From assembly GCA_031216915.1 (NCBI GenBank), contig CM062289.1, forward strand, positions 23,145,533-23,209,532: 64,000 nucleotides of DNA. Reading direction: 5' to 3'. The notes beneath the pieces are model-generated. The model was not told where the DNA came from. It was given only the letters and a program-made list of their open reading frames with translations, and did not search any database. Every line of letters starts with the position of its first letter. Position 1 is the stretch's first letter. The position numbers and the translations under genes were made by a program. Of this stretch, positions 29,690 to 43,414 are shown piece by piece. Origin of the DNA: Pictodentalium vernedei. Taxonomy: Eukaryota; Mollusca; Scaphopoda; Dentaliida; Dentaliidae.

Positions 29690-32568
29690 TAGTGAAAAAC
29701 GCGGACTCCTGGACAATAAATACAATGAGACTAGAAGTGTTCTTAGTGTTGTGTGTGGAATGTACTGTATCTTGGCTTCAGATCATCTTTAAAAAGTATA
29801 TGTCTCACAGACAGTTCTTATTATCAAATTCCATCCAAGAAACTTCCAAGACAACTACAGAAATGGTCTATGATAATGTTTTGGGCAGACTTATACACAT
29901 TATTTAAAATAACTGTGTAGGAATAAAACAACCCTCACAGAGGTATTTTTTCCTTTATACTTTTTTCTTTCTTCTGTTTTTTTTTATAGATGACAAGAAT
30001 TCAAACAAAAACTAGATTATTTCGAAATCGCAAGGTAATTTCCAGAAGTCATCCAACGAAACACGCCCATCATTGAGTGGGCCTAACGACCAGGAGAAGG
30101 TGGATGTGTGCCGCCTTTTAACGTACCACGCCATTGAATAACGAGTCCACATCGTTCCCTGTCACAGAAAACCATTTTGTAACACCCATATATTTTTATT
30201 TATCTTATATATTTGTTTCAATCATAGAGACTGAATAATACCATTCTATCACTAACCCTTTTTTCAAAGATAGAATATTATCATTCAGTTTCATTAAAAA
30301 AATCTATATTTTTCATAGGCGAATTCAGATCTACATATGCTTCCACTTTCAAAAAAAATATAGTTCAGAATTTAACATGAAACTTAAATTGTGTGTGAGC
30401 TTTGTTGAAATGTAAGGTGGTCCCAATGGCTCTTTTCACACCGTGGCCCTATGTCCAAACAATAAAAAGGAATTAAGAATCACTTATCCTTTCACTGTGA
30501 GTGTCAGGTTTAATATTGTATGCATACCAAACAATTTTTTACATTGCGAACAGTTATATTTTTCACACTTTAAAAGTTGATTGTTAATCATACTATCAAT
30601 GCTATTTGTTATACAGAACAAATCAGCTGTCACAGAGAGTTCCACCACAACGCGAACAGTACAGTCGCCGTGGACTGGTTGTAATCCACGCGCGGACAGT
30701 GGTGTCCACGCAGGCGTTTACCAAGTAATATAAATCATCAGCAGCAAAATTTTAATTAATGAAGCACCGGGTTGTACCCGGTGCTTCATTAATGAAATTT
30801 TTGATGATTATTCCTGTAATTAGTGTTTTGGAATCAAATATTTTTGCGTCCGTGGAAATATTGTCCACTCGTGTATCAGTTTTACTTGTGCTTTGTAAAG
30901 CATAAGAAAAAGATGCGAAATAGTGTTTCTATTTTTTTCTCTCAGACTTGAGAGAGTGTTTCACCTGACCACCCAGTTCTGGTACCTATGCCACCAGTGT
31001 CCACTACTTCTCTTCCGTAAAGTGTCCTCATTCAGTTTGTACAGTGCATAAAATTACCATTACAAATACTGTAAAAGCTGACAACAAGCAGCGTGTACCA
31101 CTACCGTAAAAATATTACTGTAAAAGCTCGTCTCTTTGCAATAAGGACCTTTTAGTTCGATCTGGGATTCGAACCTACCAAGGATTTGATACTTGGCTTA
31201 GTTTTATTGTTCCAGTGGGAAAGAGGTGGGGGTGCTATGAGTTTGTTCAGTAATCATAACCAACAGTCCAACAAAAACTGTAACATGAAGGCGTACGGCT
31301 AATGGTTAAATATATTAAAAAGTCTACTAGAAGACTGAACTCTTCCAGGCCAATTCCTTGTGATAGAGAGTAGGGCCAGGAAGATCTCAAATTTCAGGGC
31401 GAATCAAATCTCGAATTGAACCAGAATGATGATGCTGAATCGAATCTCGAATCGAATCTCATCGCTCTAATGTTGTAGATACTTCACCATCTTGCAACCC
31501 GTAAATAAGTATCGGCGACTCTCTGTTTTGGCAAGTCTATCACAAATGCAGAAGATTCCAGAACGTAATCAAAGTAGTTTCGGACGCGGAACCTCCTTGA
31601 TCCCTTCTTCTCCCATCAGGGCTTCTGTACAGGAGATCGGATGACAGACGGAGAGTTCAAAAGATACTTAATAGGTTTTGAAAACATTTCTTCAAATCGA
31701 AAATTTCAGCGACTCTTATAAAATCGAATCGACAATCCGAATTCCGAAGCTTCGCACTGCCCTGAGAGAGAACGTCCAATTCTTAATCTCAAATGGAAAG
31801 TTTCTCTCTTAGAGATGTTCCTTATTCTTTAGTATGATATGCAACACCTTAACAAATGCCGTTGATAAAGGGGCAATAAGCCGTTAATTTAGAAAAATAT
31901 CGACTGGGATTTTTACATGTAGGTACAATAGCATGTAAAATGCACTGTTTGCAAAGTGTAAGACAGCAGAAGTAAAGAGAGATTACTTAAATTTCTAATT
32001 AAAAAAAACTTGAATTCAGACAAATGTTCAGATGGCACGACATTGCGAAGATATAACTGAAGTTGCCCGAAAGTGATAGGAAGTAATCACAACGCCGAAA
32101 ACACGGGGTTTCTAAATTTACCTTCGTTGCTGTCCGAATGAATGACCGCCATGAACAACAATTGTGCATTATTTTAGCAATAATTGAACATAAATAGATC
32201 AAAAAGTATTATTTTAAATAAAACACAGTATGCTTCCAAAAAAGCCCACAACACGTGTATCACAGCTGTAATCCGAAATAGACTGCATGGACACGTAGGC
32301 TATAAATAGTAACACGTGCACACAAATCTCATCTTTATAGAAAATGACATTTTACGGAATTTTTCGCGAGTGATCGACTAGTTATATTACGCTGCTGTCT
32401 TCTTATTGTCTGCCTTTTATTGTATTTTATTGATTCTACCTGCCGTTTTCGAGAAAAACAAATTCTCACCTTCTGGTTAATTTATTTCATCGAGAGGAAC
32501 GATTTCTTTCGAACGATATATGGCAAATGGTCAACTTATTCTTTTCAAAGTCGCGGCTTAATATTCAT
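29690..32568. other. Gene-poor stretch with one palindrome
   Basis: No coding region I can support. It contains the palindrome at 30734-30809 and GAATCGA-rich sequence at 31390-31450 and 31690-31760 that resembles 24763-24825. The rest is AT-rich with short unrelated open frames. Confidence 0.4.
30734..30809. repeat. Near-perfect palindrome, 33-38-bp arms
   Basis: ATTAATGAAGCACCGGGT meets ACCCGGTGCTTCATTAAT with a 2-nt centre; outer sequence ATCATCA...TGATGAT extends the arms. Foldback remnant. Confidence 0.75.
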
Positions 32569-32572
32569 TTAA

Positions 32573-32813
32573 CCCTTTACCTAACGCAGACGATTTCAAA
32601 ATTTATTATTTTAAATATATTTTTTTAAATTTTTTCAAAAAATGTCAACAAAACCATATCATATGAGCCCTCTTTGGAACGAGCACGACGAGCTCGTTCC
32701 AAAGAGGGGTCACACGATATGGTTTTGTTGAATTTTTTCGAAAAATAATATTTTTTCAGCTGCTGAATTTGCAAATTACGCGGGTGGATGCGGGCGATTC
32801 GTTGGGTAAAGGG
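32573..32813. mobile_element. piggyBac-like MITE, family 1b, copy 4
   Basis: TTAA at 32569-32572 and 32814-32817. Ends CCCTTTACCTAACGCAGACG and CGATTCGTTGGGTAAAGGG. The core palindrome uses CATATCATATGAGCCCTCTT and GGAACGAGC rather than CATAGGTTATGA, so this is a second subfamily with the same termini. Confidence 0.85.
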
Positions 32814-32817
32814 TTAA

Positions 32818-34594
32818 AATGCGATAAACACTCCGACAGCCGGTTACCAGTAAGAATAATAAGTATTAATAAATAATTTTTCAGCCTACAACCTACAAAA
32901 GTGCTCCCTGGATTTACAGTGTCCAAAAAGTGTCATAATTTTTACGGTAACGACTGTTACTGCTTAAAACTTAATCGTCTGAAATGCTAATACATTTTTT
33001 CTGAACGAACGCATTCAACATTTTAGTCTTGCGAGACCCTCAAAGATGACTTTAGGCAAATAGAAATCAGATTGTTCTGGACACAATAAGAAAAAAATAC
33101 TAAACTAAATTATCTATTGTGGTCCAAGGTGGATTTCTGGGCTATTATTGTTTTATAAAATTTTCAAGTTTAACAAAAATCAACATCAAACGGCCACATA
33201 AATTGCATAGTTATAGCACAAAGGCAAAGTGGTTGCAAAATCAAATTGTATAATCCTCATCGGCTGCCTAAGGTATTCAGGTGTCAGGGGAAATCTGGAA
33301 AACCAAGGGTTACTCCCTAAAGGGCACAATCTCAAACACATAGACTGTGAAAAAAAATATTTCAAAACTTCTACCCGAATACTATATAAAAGAAGACGAC
33401 GCTTGAAAAATGAATTTGTAAACAAAACTTTTTCAGTTTTGCCTTAAAAACTAAGCTTATTAACACTCATTGGATTTTGTGAATAGGGCTGGCCGGCTCT
33501 GTCGCTACTAGAATAGGAAAAGGAAAGGTCCCTACGAACCCACGAAATTCAATTCGATTCAAAATTGTCCTGTTCATTCGTTTCGAGTTGCGCTGTTTCG
33601 GAAATCATCGAGTTGTCGATGCATCCGCAATATACTACCAAATCGTCGCATGGGTGCTAGAAATGGGACATAGAACATTCTAGCACTCAGGCGACCAAAT
33701 GTCTCCTTCTGAACTCGCCTTCTATGATTAGATCTCCTGTGACGGAGATCTGATGACAGAGAAAGAGTTCAGGGAGTTCCGCTTCTGAAACTACCTCCAT
33801 TCCGTTTCTGGAATTCTCTTCTTTTTTATTGATTTACCCAAACAGAGGAATTGCAGTCAAAAATGAGACATTATTTACAGATGTATGAAGCTTGTATATT
33901 TACACAGTAAATGGTTAATTCAAATTCAGTTCTCTCATCATCCATTGTGTGTTTTTTGTATAGTCTTATATATAATTCGTATAAAACCAAGATGGACCAA
34001 ATCATCGATCACCGTCTGAGAGCCTCGTGGGTATGGTGTATAGACGAAATCAAGATTCATTGATACGACATACACTGCATACTAATAGCAACAAGAGCTG
34101 GAACAACTCAAGTGAATGAACTCAAGTCGAGGCTGAAAAATGTAACATTAATCTACAAAAGATTAATATTATTGAGCCTTTAGTTCACGATTTCAAAATG
34201 GTGTCTACTTAGGCGTAGATTCTGCTAATAGGTGAGGTGGGGGAGATTTACTTCTATATTTGTATTGGGGATAGTTTAGTTAACATAATCCTTCCTGTAT
34301 GATGTATATTCAGGTGCAGTGTTTCCAGAGTTTTACAAAGTGTTGTGGTATCGGCCCAAAATCCGGGTGACGGAACGATCTCCCCCAAGCCTCCATCTTA
34401 TTTTTATCCACCAGAACACTGATAACCAATTTACCTCATGGCTGTCAAACGTTCGAACATTTTCTAGGTACTTTACAATCTCATAGGACACTCCTGCTTG
34501 AGCTGTGGATATGCCCTTCCGGCAGAATTCGTTTCGTACCTGGATGTTTTAGGCATCAATATCGCCAGTATTTCCAGCGGCGTATAGAAATATG
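32818..34594. other. No gene seen; partial palindrome at 33645-33695
   Basis: CGTCGCATGGGTGCTAGAAA and GGGACATAGAACATTCTAGC at 33645-33695 match the full palindrome at 51475-51542 with one arm mostly deleted. The rest holds short open frames only. Confidence 0.5.
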
Positions 34595-34884
<290 letters not shown>

Positions 34885-35036
34885 GAGAGCGATCCTGGTC
34901 GAGCGATCGAATATTCGAATATACTATACAAGATTTTCGAATATTCGAAGATGTGCAATCCAGCGAATATTTGAATACTGGGACCAAACAATATTAGTAA
35001 TGCAACTAGGATTGGTATAAATTCAATCTTGTTTAA

Positions 35037-35278
35037 CCCTTTACCCAACGCAGGCGATATCAAAATTTATTATTTGAAATATCATTTTTTTTAATTTTTC
35101 AGAAAATTTCAACAAAACTATATCATGTGACCCCTCGTTGGAACGAGCTCGACGAGCTCGTTCCAACTAGGGGTCACATGATATGGTTTTGTTGAAATTT
35201 TTTGAAAAATAATATTTTTTCAACTGCTGAATTTGCGTATTACGCGGGCGGATGCGGGCGATTCGTTAGGTAAAGGGT
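35037..35278. mobile_element. piggyBac-like MITE, family 1b, copy 5
   Basis: TTAA at 35033-35036 and 35279-35282. Ends CCCTTTACCCAACGCAGGCG / CGATTCGTTAGGTAAAGGG. Core CATGTGACCCCTCGTTGGAA and GAGCTCGACGAGCTC, a nearly perfect palindrome. Confidence 0.88.
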
Positions 35279-35282
35279 TTAA

Positions 35283-36021
35283 CTAAGTTCAACATGTTTG
35301 GTAAACGACGACTGAATTGGTTAAATTCCTAGTTGCACTCTGCACAGCTGTCGTGTTACGATTATTCCAGGTTGTTCCACAAATTATGTTAATATCTTGA
35401 TGTTTCCAAGGGGAATTAATTACTTATTGTTTGGGATATCTATAACTGGGGCATGAAATAATACCTGTATATCTCTGTAAGTAAAGGCACATCACATTAC
35501 TTCAACTGTCGTTTGCGCGAAACTTTCCACAGAAATAAGGTGAACAAACAGCCAAATACAGCGTGGAATTCCGAACAGAATTAGACAGGTGGTCTGTCAA
35601 TAGTGGCTGTATATTTAACCCCACGGGTCACGCTCACCAGTCTGAGTCTATCAGAAATTCGATTCTGTTTAGGGCAGTTTGTTTACATACTTTTCATGGA
35701 GTTTACGTGAAGACTACCGTTGATGAAAGGTGATGTCCCTTTATTCATTTTATTAAAAAAGACATCAAGCTATTCTTCCGCCCACCGGTTATATTCCAAT
35801 GAACAAGTATTTAATTCACCTTGAAAACATCAAGATATTAACACAGTTAATGGAACTACGTAACGCAGTCATAAAACTACAGCCATTGCGAGTTTTCATT
35901 CATATTTATTTAGTTTAGTTTAGTTTATTTAGCAGTATACATTCAGAATACATAAATTTGACATATAATAATAATAAAGGAAAGATTTGATAAATTAAAA
36001 GTCAAGGAAATATTTAAACAC
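35283..36021. other. No gene seen
   Basis: AT-rich flank of the 77-bp satellite, with a small TTTAGTTTAGTTTAGTTTA run near 35910. Confidence 0.4.
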
Positions 36022-39000
36022 TTAGTCTGTATACCACTGGGGGAAGTTATAGCCAGATTGGCTTTCTTCTCGACTTCCCCTGATAACAATAATACGAGTA
36101 AGTCTGTATACCACTGGGGGAATTTATAGCCAGATTGGCTTTCTTCTCGACTTCCCCTGATAACAATAATACGAGTAAGTCTGTATACCACTGGGGGAAG
36201 TTATAGACAGATTGGCTTTCTTCTAGACTTCCCCTGATAACAATAATACGAGTAAGTCTGTATACCACTGGGCGAAGTTATAGACAGATTGACTTTCTTC
36301 TAGACTTCCCCTGATAACAATAATACGAGTAAGTCTGTATACCACTGGGGGAAGTTATAGACAGATTGACTTTCTTCTAGACTTCCCCTGATAACAATAA
36401 TACGAGTAAGTCTGTATACCACTGGGGGAAGTTATAGACAGATTGGCTTTCTTCTAGACTTCCCCTGAACACAATAATACGAGTAAGTCTGTATACCACT
36501 GGAGGAAGTTATAGACAGATTGGCTTTCTTCTCGACTTCCCCTGATAACAATAATACGAGTAAGTCTGTATACCACTGGGAGAAGTTATAGACAGATTGG
36601 CTTTCTTCTAGACTTCCCCTGAACACAATAATACGAGTAAGTCTGTATACCACTGGGGGAAGTTATAGACAGATTGGCTTTCTTCTAGACTTCCCCTGAT
36701 AACAATTATACGAGTAAGTCTGTATACCACTGGGGGAAGTTATAGCCAGATTGGCTTTCTTCTCGACTTCCCCTGATAACAATAATACGAGTAAGTCTGT
36801 ATACCACTGGGGGAAGTTATAGACAGATTGGCTTTCTTCTAGACTTCCCCTGATAACAATAATACGAGTAAGTCTGTATACCACTGGGGGAAGTTATAGA
36901 CAGATTGACTTTCTTCTAGACTTCCCCTGATAACAATAATACGAGTAAGTCTGTATACCACTGGGGGAAGTTATAGACAGATTGACTTTCTTCTAGACTT
37001 CCCCTGATAACAATAATACGAGTAAGTCTGTATACCACTGGGGGAAGTTATAGACAGATTGGCTTTCTTCTAGACTTCCCCTGAACACAATAATACGAGT
37101 AAGTCTGTATACCACTGGAGGAAGTTATAGACAGATTGGCTTTCTTCTCGACTTCCCCTGATAACAATAATACGAGTAAGTCTGTATACCACTGGGAGAA
37201 GTTATAGACAGATTGGCTTTCTTCTAGACTTCCCCTGAACACAATAATACGAGTAAGTCTGTATACCACTGGAGGAAGTTATAGACAGATTGGCTTTCTT
37301 CTCGACTTCCCCTGAACACAATAATACGAGTAAGTCTGTATACCACTGGAGGAAGTTATAGACAGATTGGCTTTCTTCTAGACTTCCCCTGAACACAATA
37401 ATACGAGTAAGTCTGTATACCACTGGAGGAAGTTATAGACAGATTGGCTTTCTTCTCGACTTCCCCTGAACACAATAATACGAGTAAGTCTGTATACCAC
37501 TGGAGGAAGTTATAGACAGATTGGCTTTCTTCTCGACTTCCCCTGAACACAATAATACGAGTAAGTCTGTATACCACTGGAGGAAGTTATAGACAGATTG
37601 GCTTTCTTCTAGACTTCCCCTGAACACAATAATACGAGTAAGTCTGTATACCACTGGAGGAAGTTATAGACAGATTGGCTTTCTTCTCGACTTCCCCTGA
37701 TAACAATAATACGAGTAAGTCTGTATACCACTGGGAGAAGTTATAGACAGATTGGCTTTCTTCTAGACTTCCCCTGAACACAATAATACGAGTAAGTCTG
37801 TATACCACTGGAGGAAGTTATAGACAGATTGGCTTTCTTCTCGACTTCCCCTGAACACAATAATACGAGTAAGTCTGTATACCACTGGAGGAAGTTATAG
37901 ACAGATTGGCTTTCTTCTAGACTTCCCCTGAACACAATAATACGAGTAAGTCTGTATACCACTGGAGGAAGTTATAGACAGATTGGCTTTCTTCTCGACT
38001 TCCCCTGAACACAATAATACGAGTAAGTCTGTATACCACTGGGGGAAGTTATAGCCAGATTGGCTTTCTTCTAGACTTCCCCTGATAACAATAATACGAG
38101 TAAGTCTGTATACCACTGGGGGAAGTTATAGCCAGATTGGCTTTCTTCTAGACTTCCCCTGATAACAATAATACGAGTAAGTCTGTATACCACTGGGGGA
38201 AGTTATAGCCAGATTGGCTTTCTTCTCGACTTCCCCTGATAACAATAATACGAGTAAGTCTGTATACCACTGGGGGAAGTTATAGCCAGATTGGCTTTCT
38301 TCTAGACTTCCCCTGATAACAATAATACGAGTAAGTCTGTATACCACTGGGGGAAGTTATAGCCAGATTGGCTTTCTTCTCGACTTCCCCTGATAACAAT
38401 AATACGAGTACGCCTGTATACCACTGGGGGAAGTTATAGCCAGATTGGCTTTCTTCTCGACTTCCCCTGATAACAATAATACGAGTACGCTGTGTAGAGT
38501 TATAGACAGATTGGCTTTCTTCTCGACTTCCCCTGATAACAATAATACGAGTAAGTCTGTATACCACTGGGGGAAGTTATAGACAGATTGGCTTTCTTCT
38601 CGACTTCCCCTGATAACAATAATACGAGTAAGTCTGTATACCACTGGGGGAAGTTATAGACAGATTGGCTTTCTTCTCGACTTCCCCTGAACACAATAAT
38701 ACGAGTAAGTCTGTATACCACTGGAGGAAGTTATAGACAGATTGGCTTTCTTCTCGACTTCCCCTGAACACAATAATACGAGTAAGTCTGTATACCACTG
38801 GAGGAAGTTATAGACAGATTGGCTTTCTTCTCGACTTCCCCTGAACACAATAATACGAGTAAGTCTGTATACCACTGGGGGAAGTTATAGCCAGATTGGC
38901 TTTCTTCTCGACTTCCCCTGATAACAATAATACGAGTAAGTCTGTATACCACTGGGGGAAGTTATAGACAGATTGGCTTTCTTCTCGACTTCCCCTGAAC

Positions 39001-39933
39001 ACAATAATACGAGTAAGTCTGTATACCACTGGAGGAAGTTATAGACAGATTGGCTTTCTTCTCGACTTCCCCTGAACACAATAATACGAGTAAGTCTGTA
39101 TACCACTGGAGGAAGTTATAGACAGATTGGCTTTCTTCTCGACTTCCCCTGAACACAATAATACGAGTAAGTCTGTATACCACTGGGGGGAGTTATAGCC
39201 AGATTGGCTTTCTTCTCGACTTCCCCTGAACACAATAATACGAGTAAGTCTGTATACCACTGGGGGAAGTTATAGCCAGATTGGCTTTCTTCTGGACTTC
39301 CCCTGAACACAATAATACGAGTAAGTCTGTATACCACTGGGGGAAGTTATAGACAGATTGGCTTTCTTCTCAACTTCCCCTGATAACAATAATACAAGTA
39401 AGTCTGTATACCACTGAGGGAAGTTATAGACAGATTGGCTTTCTTCTCGACTTCCCCTGATAACAATAATACGAGTACGCCTGTATACCACTGGGGGAAG
39501 TTATAGACAGATTGGCTTTCTTCTCGACTTCCCCTGATAACAATAATACGAGTACGCTGTGTAGAGTTATAGACAGATTGGCTTTCTTCTCGACTTCCCC
39601 TGATAACAATAATACGAGTATGTTGTATACCACTGGGGGAAGTTATAGCCAGATTGGCTTTCTTCTCGACTTCCCCTGATAACAATAATACGAGTATGTT
39701 GTATACCACTGGGGGAAGTTATAGCCAGATTGGCTTTCTTCTCGACTTCCCCTGATAACAATAATACGAGTAAGTCTGTATACCACTGAGGGAAGTTATA
39801 GACAGATTGGCTTTCTTCTCGACTTCCCCTGATAACAATAATACGAGTAAGTCTGTATACCATGGGGGAAGTTATAGACAGATTGGCTTTCTTCTCGACT
39901 TCCCCTGATAACAATAATACGAGTATGTTGTGT
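36022..39933. repeat. Satellite array, 77-bp unit (about 50 copies)
   Basis: The unit begins AGTCTGTATACCACTGGGGG, continues AAGTTATAGACAGATTGGCT, then TTCTTCTCGACTTCCCCTGA and TAACAATAATACGAGTA. GGGGAAGT and ACTTCCCC form an 8-bp stem inside each unit. Two linked variant sets occur: ACTGGAGG with CCTGAACACA, and ACTGGGGG with CCTGATAACA. Blocks are repeated at 616 bp (8 units; for example 36432 and 37048). A few units near 38485 and 39560 are shortened (GCTGTGTAGAG). Minus-strand frames of 73 codons in each unit are artefacts. Confidence 0.98.
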
Positions 39934-40057
39934 AGGTCGTGTTAGTTGGATGGTGAGCAGCGAACATGGTGTTTTGTCTGCATTACATTACATGATCCAC
40001 TGCCATTACCTGCTGGGAAGGGACATATTCCGATCGCATATTACTCTCTGACAAAAA

Positions 40058-40753
40058 CAGGGATGTGGCGACGGGGGGGGGGAGGGTATCTCACCCCCCC
40101 CCCGCCCCAGTTTGGAGTATTTTTTGCAATAGTTGAAAATTCCGAGGTCAAAAATCAAATAGTTGGAAATTCAGTAAATTAACATTGTTCATGAAAAATA
40201 TTAAAATTCCAATTAATGATGAGAAATTTTGATATTTTATTTCCAACTGGAAACTTGAGTTTCAAATTTCCATCTCTAAAATTTACATGGCCTCAACATT
40301 TCGACTCTGGCATCAATCCGGTAAATTTTCTGACCCAGCCACATTATAAATGATGCTTTTTCCGTTTCAGGACTAGTGAAAATTTTCAGAAGGGTTCATA
40401 ACCCTTTACCCAACGCAGACGATTTCAAAATTCATTATTTTAAATATCATTTTTTTTAATCTTTTTAAAAAATTTCAACTAAACCATATCATGTGACCCC
40501 TCTTTGGAACGAGCTCGTCGAGGGTCACATGATATGGTTTTGTTGAAATTTTTCGAAAATAATATTTTTTCAGCAGCTGTATTTGCGTATTACGCGGGCG
40601 GATGCGTCGAATGTTGGATAAAGGGTTAAAAGATATCACCCAGCGCTGCAGTGCAATCACCTATCGAAACCACTCACAGCTGGAATTTACACCGGTGCCC
40701 CCCCCCCCCCCCCCCCCACCCTCCCCAGGTGAAACCCTCTAGCCACATCCCTG
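40058..40753. mobile_element. hAT-like element A with embedded MITE
   Basis: Ends CAGGGATGTGGC and GCCACATCCCTG. An 8-bp duplication is approximate (GACAAAAA / AACAGAAA). Long C and G runs lie near both ends. Inside, at 40401-40625, is a family-1b piggyBac-like MITE (core CATGTGACCCCTCTTTGGAA, right TTAA at 40626). Its relative, element B, has an exact duplication and the same internal MITE. Confidence 0.8.
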
Positions 40754-40879
40754 AACAGAAAGGAGAATTAAGTCTCGTGTGACCAATATAACATCATATC
40801 AAAATTACAGTCTTTCCTACAAAGGTTATTAGACGAGTAGGTATTATTACTAGTATTGGGTCGGAAGCTATGGGGCTTG

Positions 40880-41122
40880 TTATCTGTTGCCCCAACCCAT
40901 TCCGCCTACCACACAGTACTTTATAATATGTGGTTTAAAATCACTGAAAGGAATTTTAAAAGCAATGATTGGCTTGTTTAAAGCCTGTTTTGCTGCACTG
41001 TCTGTCCTGGTGTTACCGGAGATACCAGTATGTCCAGATAACCAGTAAAACACGATATCATATTGGCCAGACAAGAGAGTATTCAACTTCTCGCGAAGTT
41101 CCAAAATGAGAGGGTTCTTCAA
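40880..41122 (-). pseudogene. LINE RNase H fragment
   Basis: The frame reads LREKLNTLLSGQYDIVFYWL, then SGHTGISGNTRTDSAAKQAL. The GH-x-GI-x-GN-x-x-x-D signature is that of the RNase H domain found at the end of I/Jockey/R1-type LINE pol. The final D is kept (TD for the usual AD). About 80 residues only; RT and the earlier RNase H motifs are absent. Confidence 0.8.
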
Positions 41123-41193
41123 TTTGGAGTTGAGTAAAGATAGTAAAGTGGAAAGAGGGTTAATGAAAATGAATGTTACGTGTTATTTACGCC

Positions 41194-41276
41194 CAGTTGT
41201 CTGGAAAATTTCAGTTGGTCGGAAAAGCGAACCTGGGGTTCGCTTTCCGACCAACTGGAATATTCCAGACGATTGA
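41194..41276. repeat. Palindrome, about 39-bp arms
   Basis: CAGTTGTCTGG...GGAAAAGCGAACC pairs with GGTTCGCTTTCC...CCAGACGATTG around a 4-nt centre, with a few mismatches. Confidence 0.75.
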
Positions 41277-42552
41277 ATCTAAATATAAGCGAAGGGCTAT
41301 TTGAAGTTTAGAATGGTTCCAGGTCACAAAAGCGCCGAATTCCTTAAGGAAACTTGACTAGTGGCTTGGGCGCTTAACTCTAGATGTGTTGTTAATTTAT
41401 AATTTCGTATTATATATAGAACCCGGTAGTAGTAGCGGGGGGTGTTGTCATACTGAGGCTAAATAAAGTGAGGGAAGGACAAAATACTCTTCTGCTTCCA
41501 ATGGTAGCACAAAATATTTTCCTCCACTTCATTTCCACCTAGTGCTGGGTTAAAAGTGTAAAGATCCAGTGTCTTCCTCGGGGAAAAAGTAACTTCCAGG
41601 CCGATTTAAGCATCATGAGTACTTTTTAAGGCTCAAAAGTATACCCAGAAAAAGAAAGCATCACTTTAGCAAAATGACCATGAAATATCACAGTGATAGT
41701 ATATGGGCCAGTTTTATGGCTTTTGAGCATGGATACATACACAGCCAGTATTTTCCATGAAAATGTGGAAGCGGTGGTCTCAGTTCACCCGTGGCTACCC
41801 CGATAATTGGTAATTCTTTGTTTCACTTGACTCTTTGGTGTGAAGATCTTGATTGTGTTTGTCGACTCCACTGGTCATCGGCGATCTTTATATCTTTCCC
41901 TCGCCTACCTTTACAGACAGTGTGTGCATCATTTCATCAATTATAAACATTTCCCTGTACGTAGCCTTGAGGCAGCGTGCAACGCATGTTGAAATATGGC
42001 GTTCAAAAAGTTCAACATTGCTTGCTGTTTCGAGCACCACAATGTCGAGAAGAAGAAAGTATAAACGCGCCCGCCCAAATTGTAACTTACGATCGTTACC
42101 GCCTGACTGTTCTGCAATTTTGTGTGAGAGGTAGAAATGCAGATCGAAAGGCCCTGGTCATGACTCTCTATCTCGCGCTTCGGCTCCCAAGTTCTAAATA
42201 AGCAGAAATTTCAAGACCCAACGCATCCCTTACTGTTTCCATCGTTCTGCTGTGGTCACGGCGGTATTGGAATTTTGAGGTCCGTATCGGTTTTCGTATT
42301 TAAGAGGGAGTCGATATTCGGTATCTGACTTGACTGATATTTGCTGATATTACCAAAGGGAAATTCACACCAGGATAATACAGAATAAGTTGTTCTTGTA
42401 TCATTCTACCACAGCACCACAAATGCCACTGCTAAACTCAACATTGGCTTCTTTTGCCAACACAAATCATACCTACAGTAAATTTTATTTGTTTCAAACA
42501 CACCTTTATCTTTAAAAATCTATTCAGGCCTTTACGATTTCAGATCTCAGGC
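41277..42552. other. No gene seen
   Basis: Two overlapping open frames at 41853-42201 have no recognisable domain. I see no splice context that supports them. Confidence 0.35.
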
Positions 42553-42560
42553 CCTTCACA

Positions 42561-43301
42561 CAGGGGTGTGGCGACAAGGGGATGGGGTGGGGGTAGAGGG
42601 AGGAGGGGGTGGGGTGGAGGGGTGTCTCACCCCCCCCCCCCAGCTAGGGATATGGATATAGAGGTGTGGGGGTGTGTGTGTGGGAGGGTGGGGAGTGTCT
42701 CACCCCCACCCCCAGCTAGGAGTATTTTTTTCAATAGTTGGAAATTCCGAGGTCAAAAATCAAATAGTTGGAAATTCAATAAATTAACATTGTTCATGAA
42801 AAATCTTAAAATTCCAACTAATGATGAGAAATTTTGATCTTTTATTTCCAACTGAAAACTTGAGTTTCAAATTTCCAACTCTAAAATTGACATGGTCTCA
42901 AAATTTCGACTCTGACATCAATCCAGTAAATTTTCTGACCCAGACACATTATAAATGATGCTTTTTCCGTTTCAGGACTATTAAAAATTTTCAGAAGGGT
43001 TCATAACCCTTTACCCAACGCAGACGATTTCAAAATTCATTATTTTAAATATCATTTTTCGTTCCAGAGATGGGGCACATGATATGGTTTTGTTGAAATT
43101 TTTCGTAAAATAATATTTTTTTCAACAGCTGTATTTGCATATTACGAGGCGGATGCGGGCGATTCGTTGGGTAAAGCGTTAAAAGATATCTCCCAGCGCT
43201 GCAGTGCAACCACCTATCGAAACCACTCACAGTTGGAATTTACACCGGTGGCACCCCCCCCCCCCCCCGCCCCCAGCTGAAACCCTCTAGCCACATCCCT
43301 G
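42561..43301. mobile_element. hAT-like element B with embedded MITE
   Basis: Ends CAGGGGTGTGGC and GCCACATCCCTG with an exact 8-bp target duplication CCTTCACA (42553-42560 and 43302-43309). The interior is homologous to element A (AATAGTTGGAAATTC, TTTATTTCCAACTG, CATTATAAATGATGC). It includes a family-1b MITE remnant at 43007-43178 whose palindromic core is mostly deleted. A duplicated G-rich block near the left end repeats the motif CACCCCCCCCCCCAGCTAGG. Confidence 0.92.
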
Positions 43302-43358
43302 CCTTCACATGCCACCATTAGGGGGTCTTTTTGACTGTAGACAAATCACCCGAGGAGT

Positions 43359-43414
43359 GATTTCTAGTCAAGTTTTGGCTGCCTCAAGAGGCAGCCAATA
43401 TTTGACTAGAAATC
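43359..43414. repeat. Palindrome, 27-bp arms
   Basis: GATTTCTAGTCAAGTTTTGG plus CTGCCTC is answered by GAGGCAG plus CCAATATTTGACTAGAAATC with a 2-nt centre. Confidence 0.8.

Noticed and set aside
35943..39914. More than twenty 73-codon minus-strand frames
   Set aside because: Identical frames in each set of 77-bp satellite units; shadows of the repeat.
36022..39933. CRISPR-like array
   Set aside because: The whole 77-bp unit is repeated; there are no unique spacers, no cas genes, and the window is eukaryotic.
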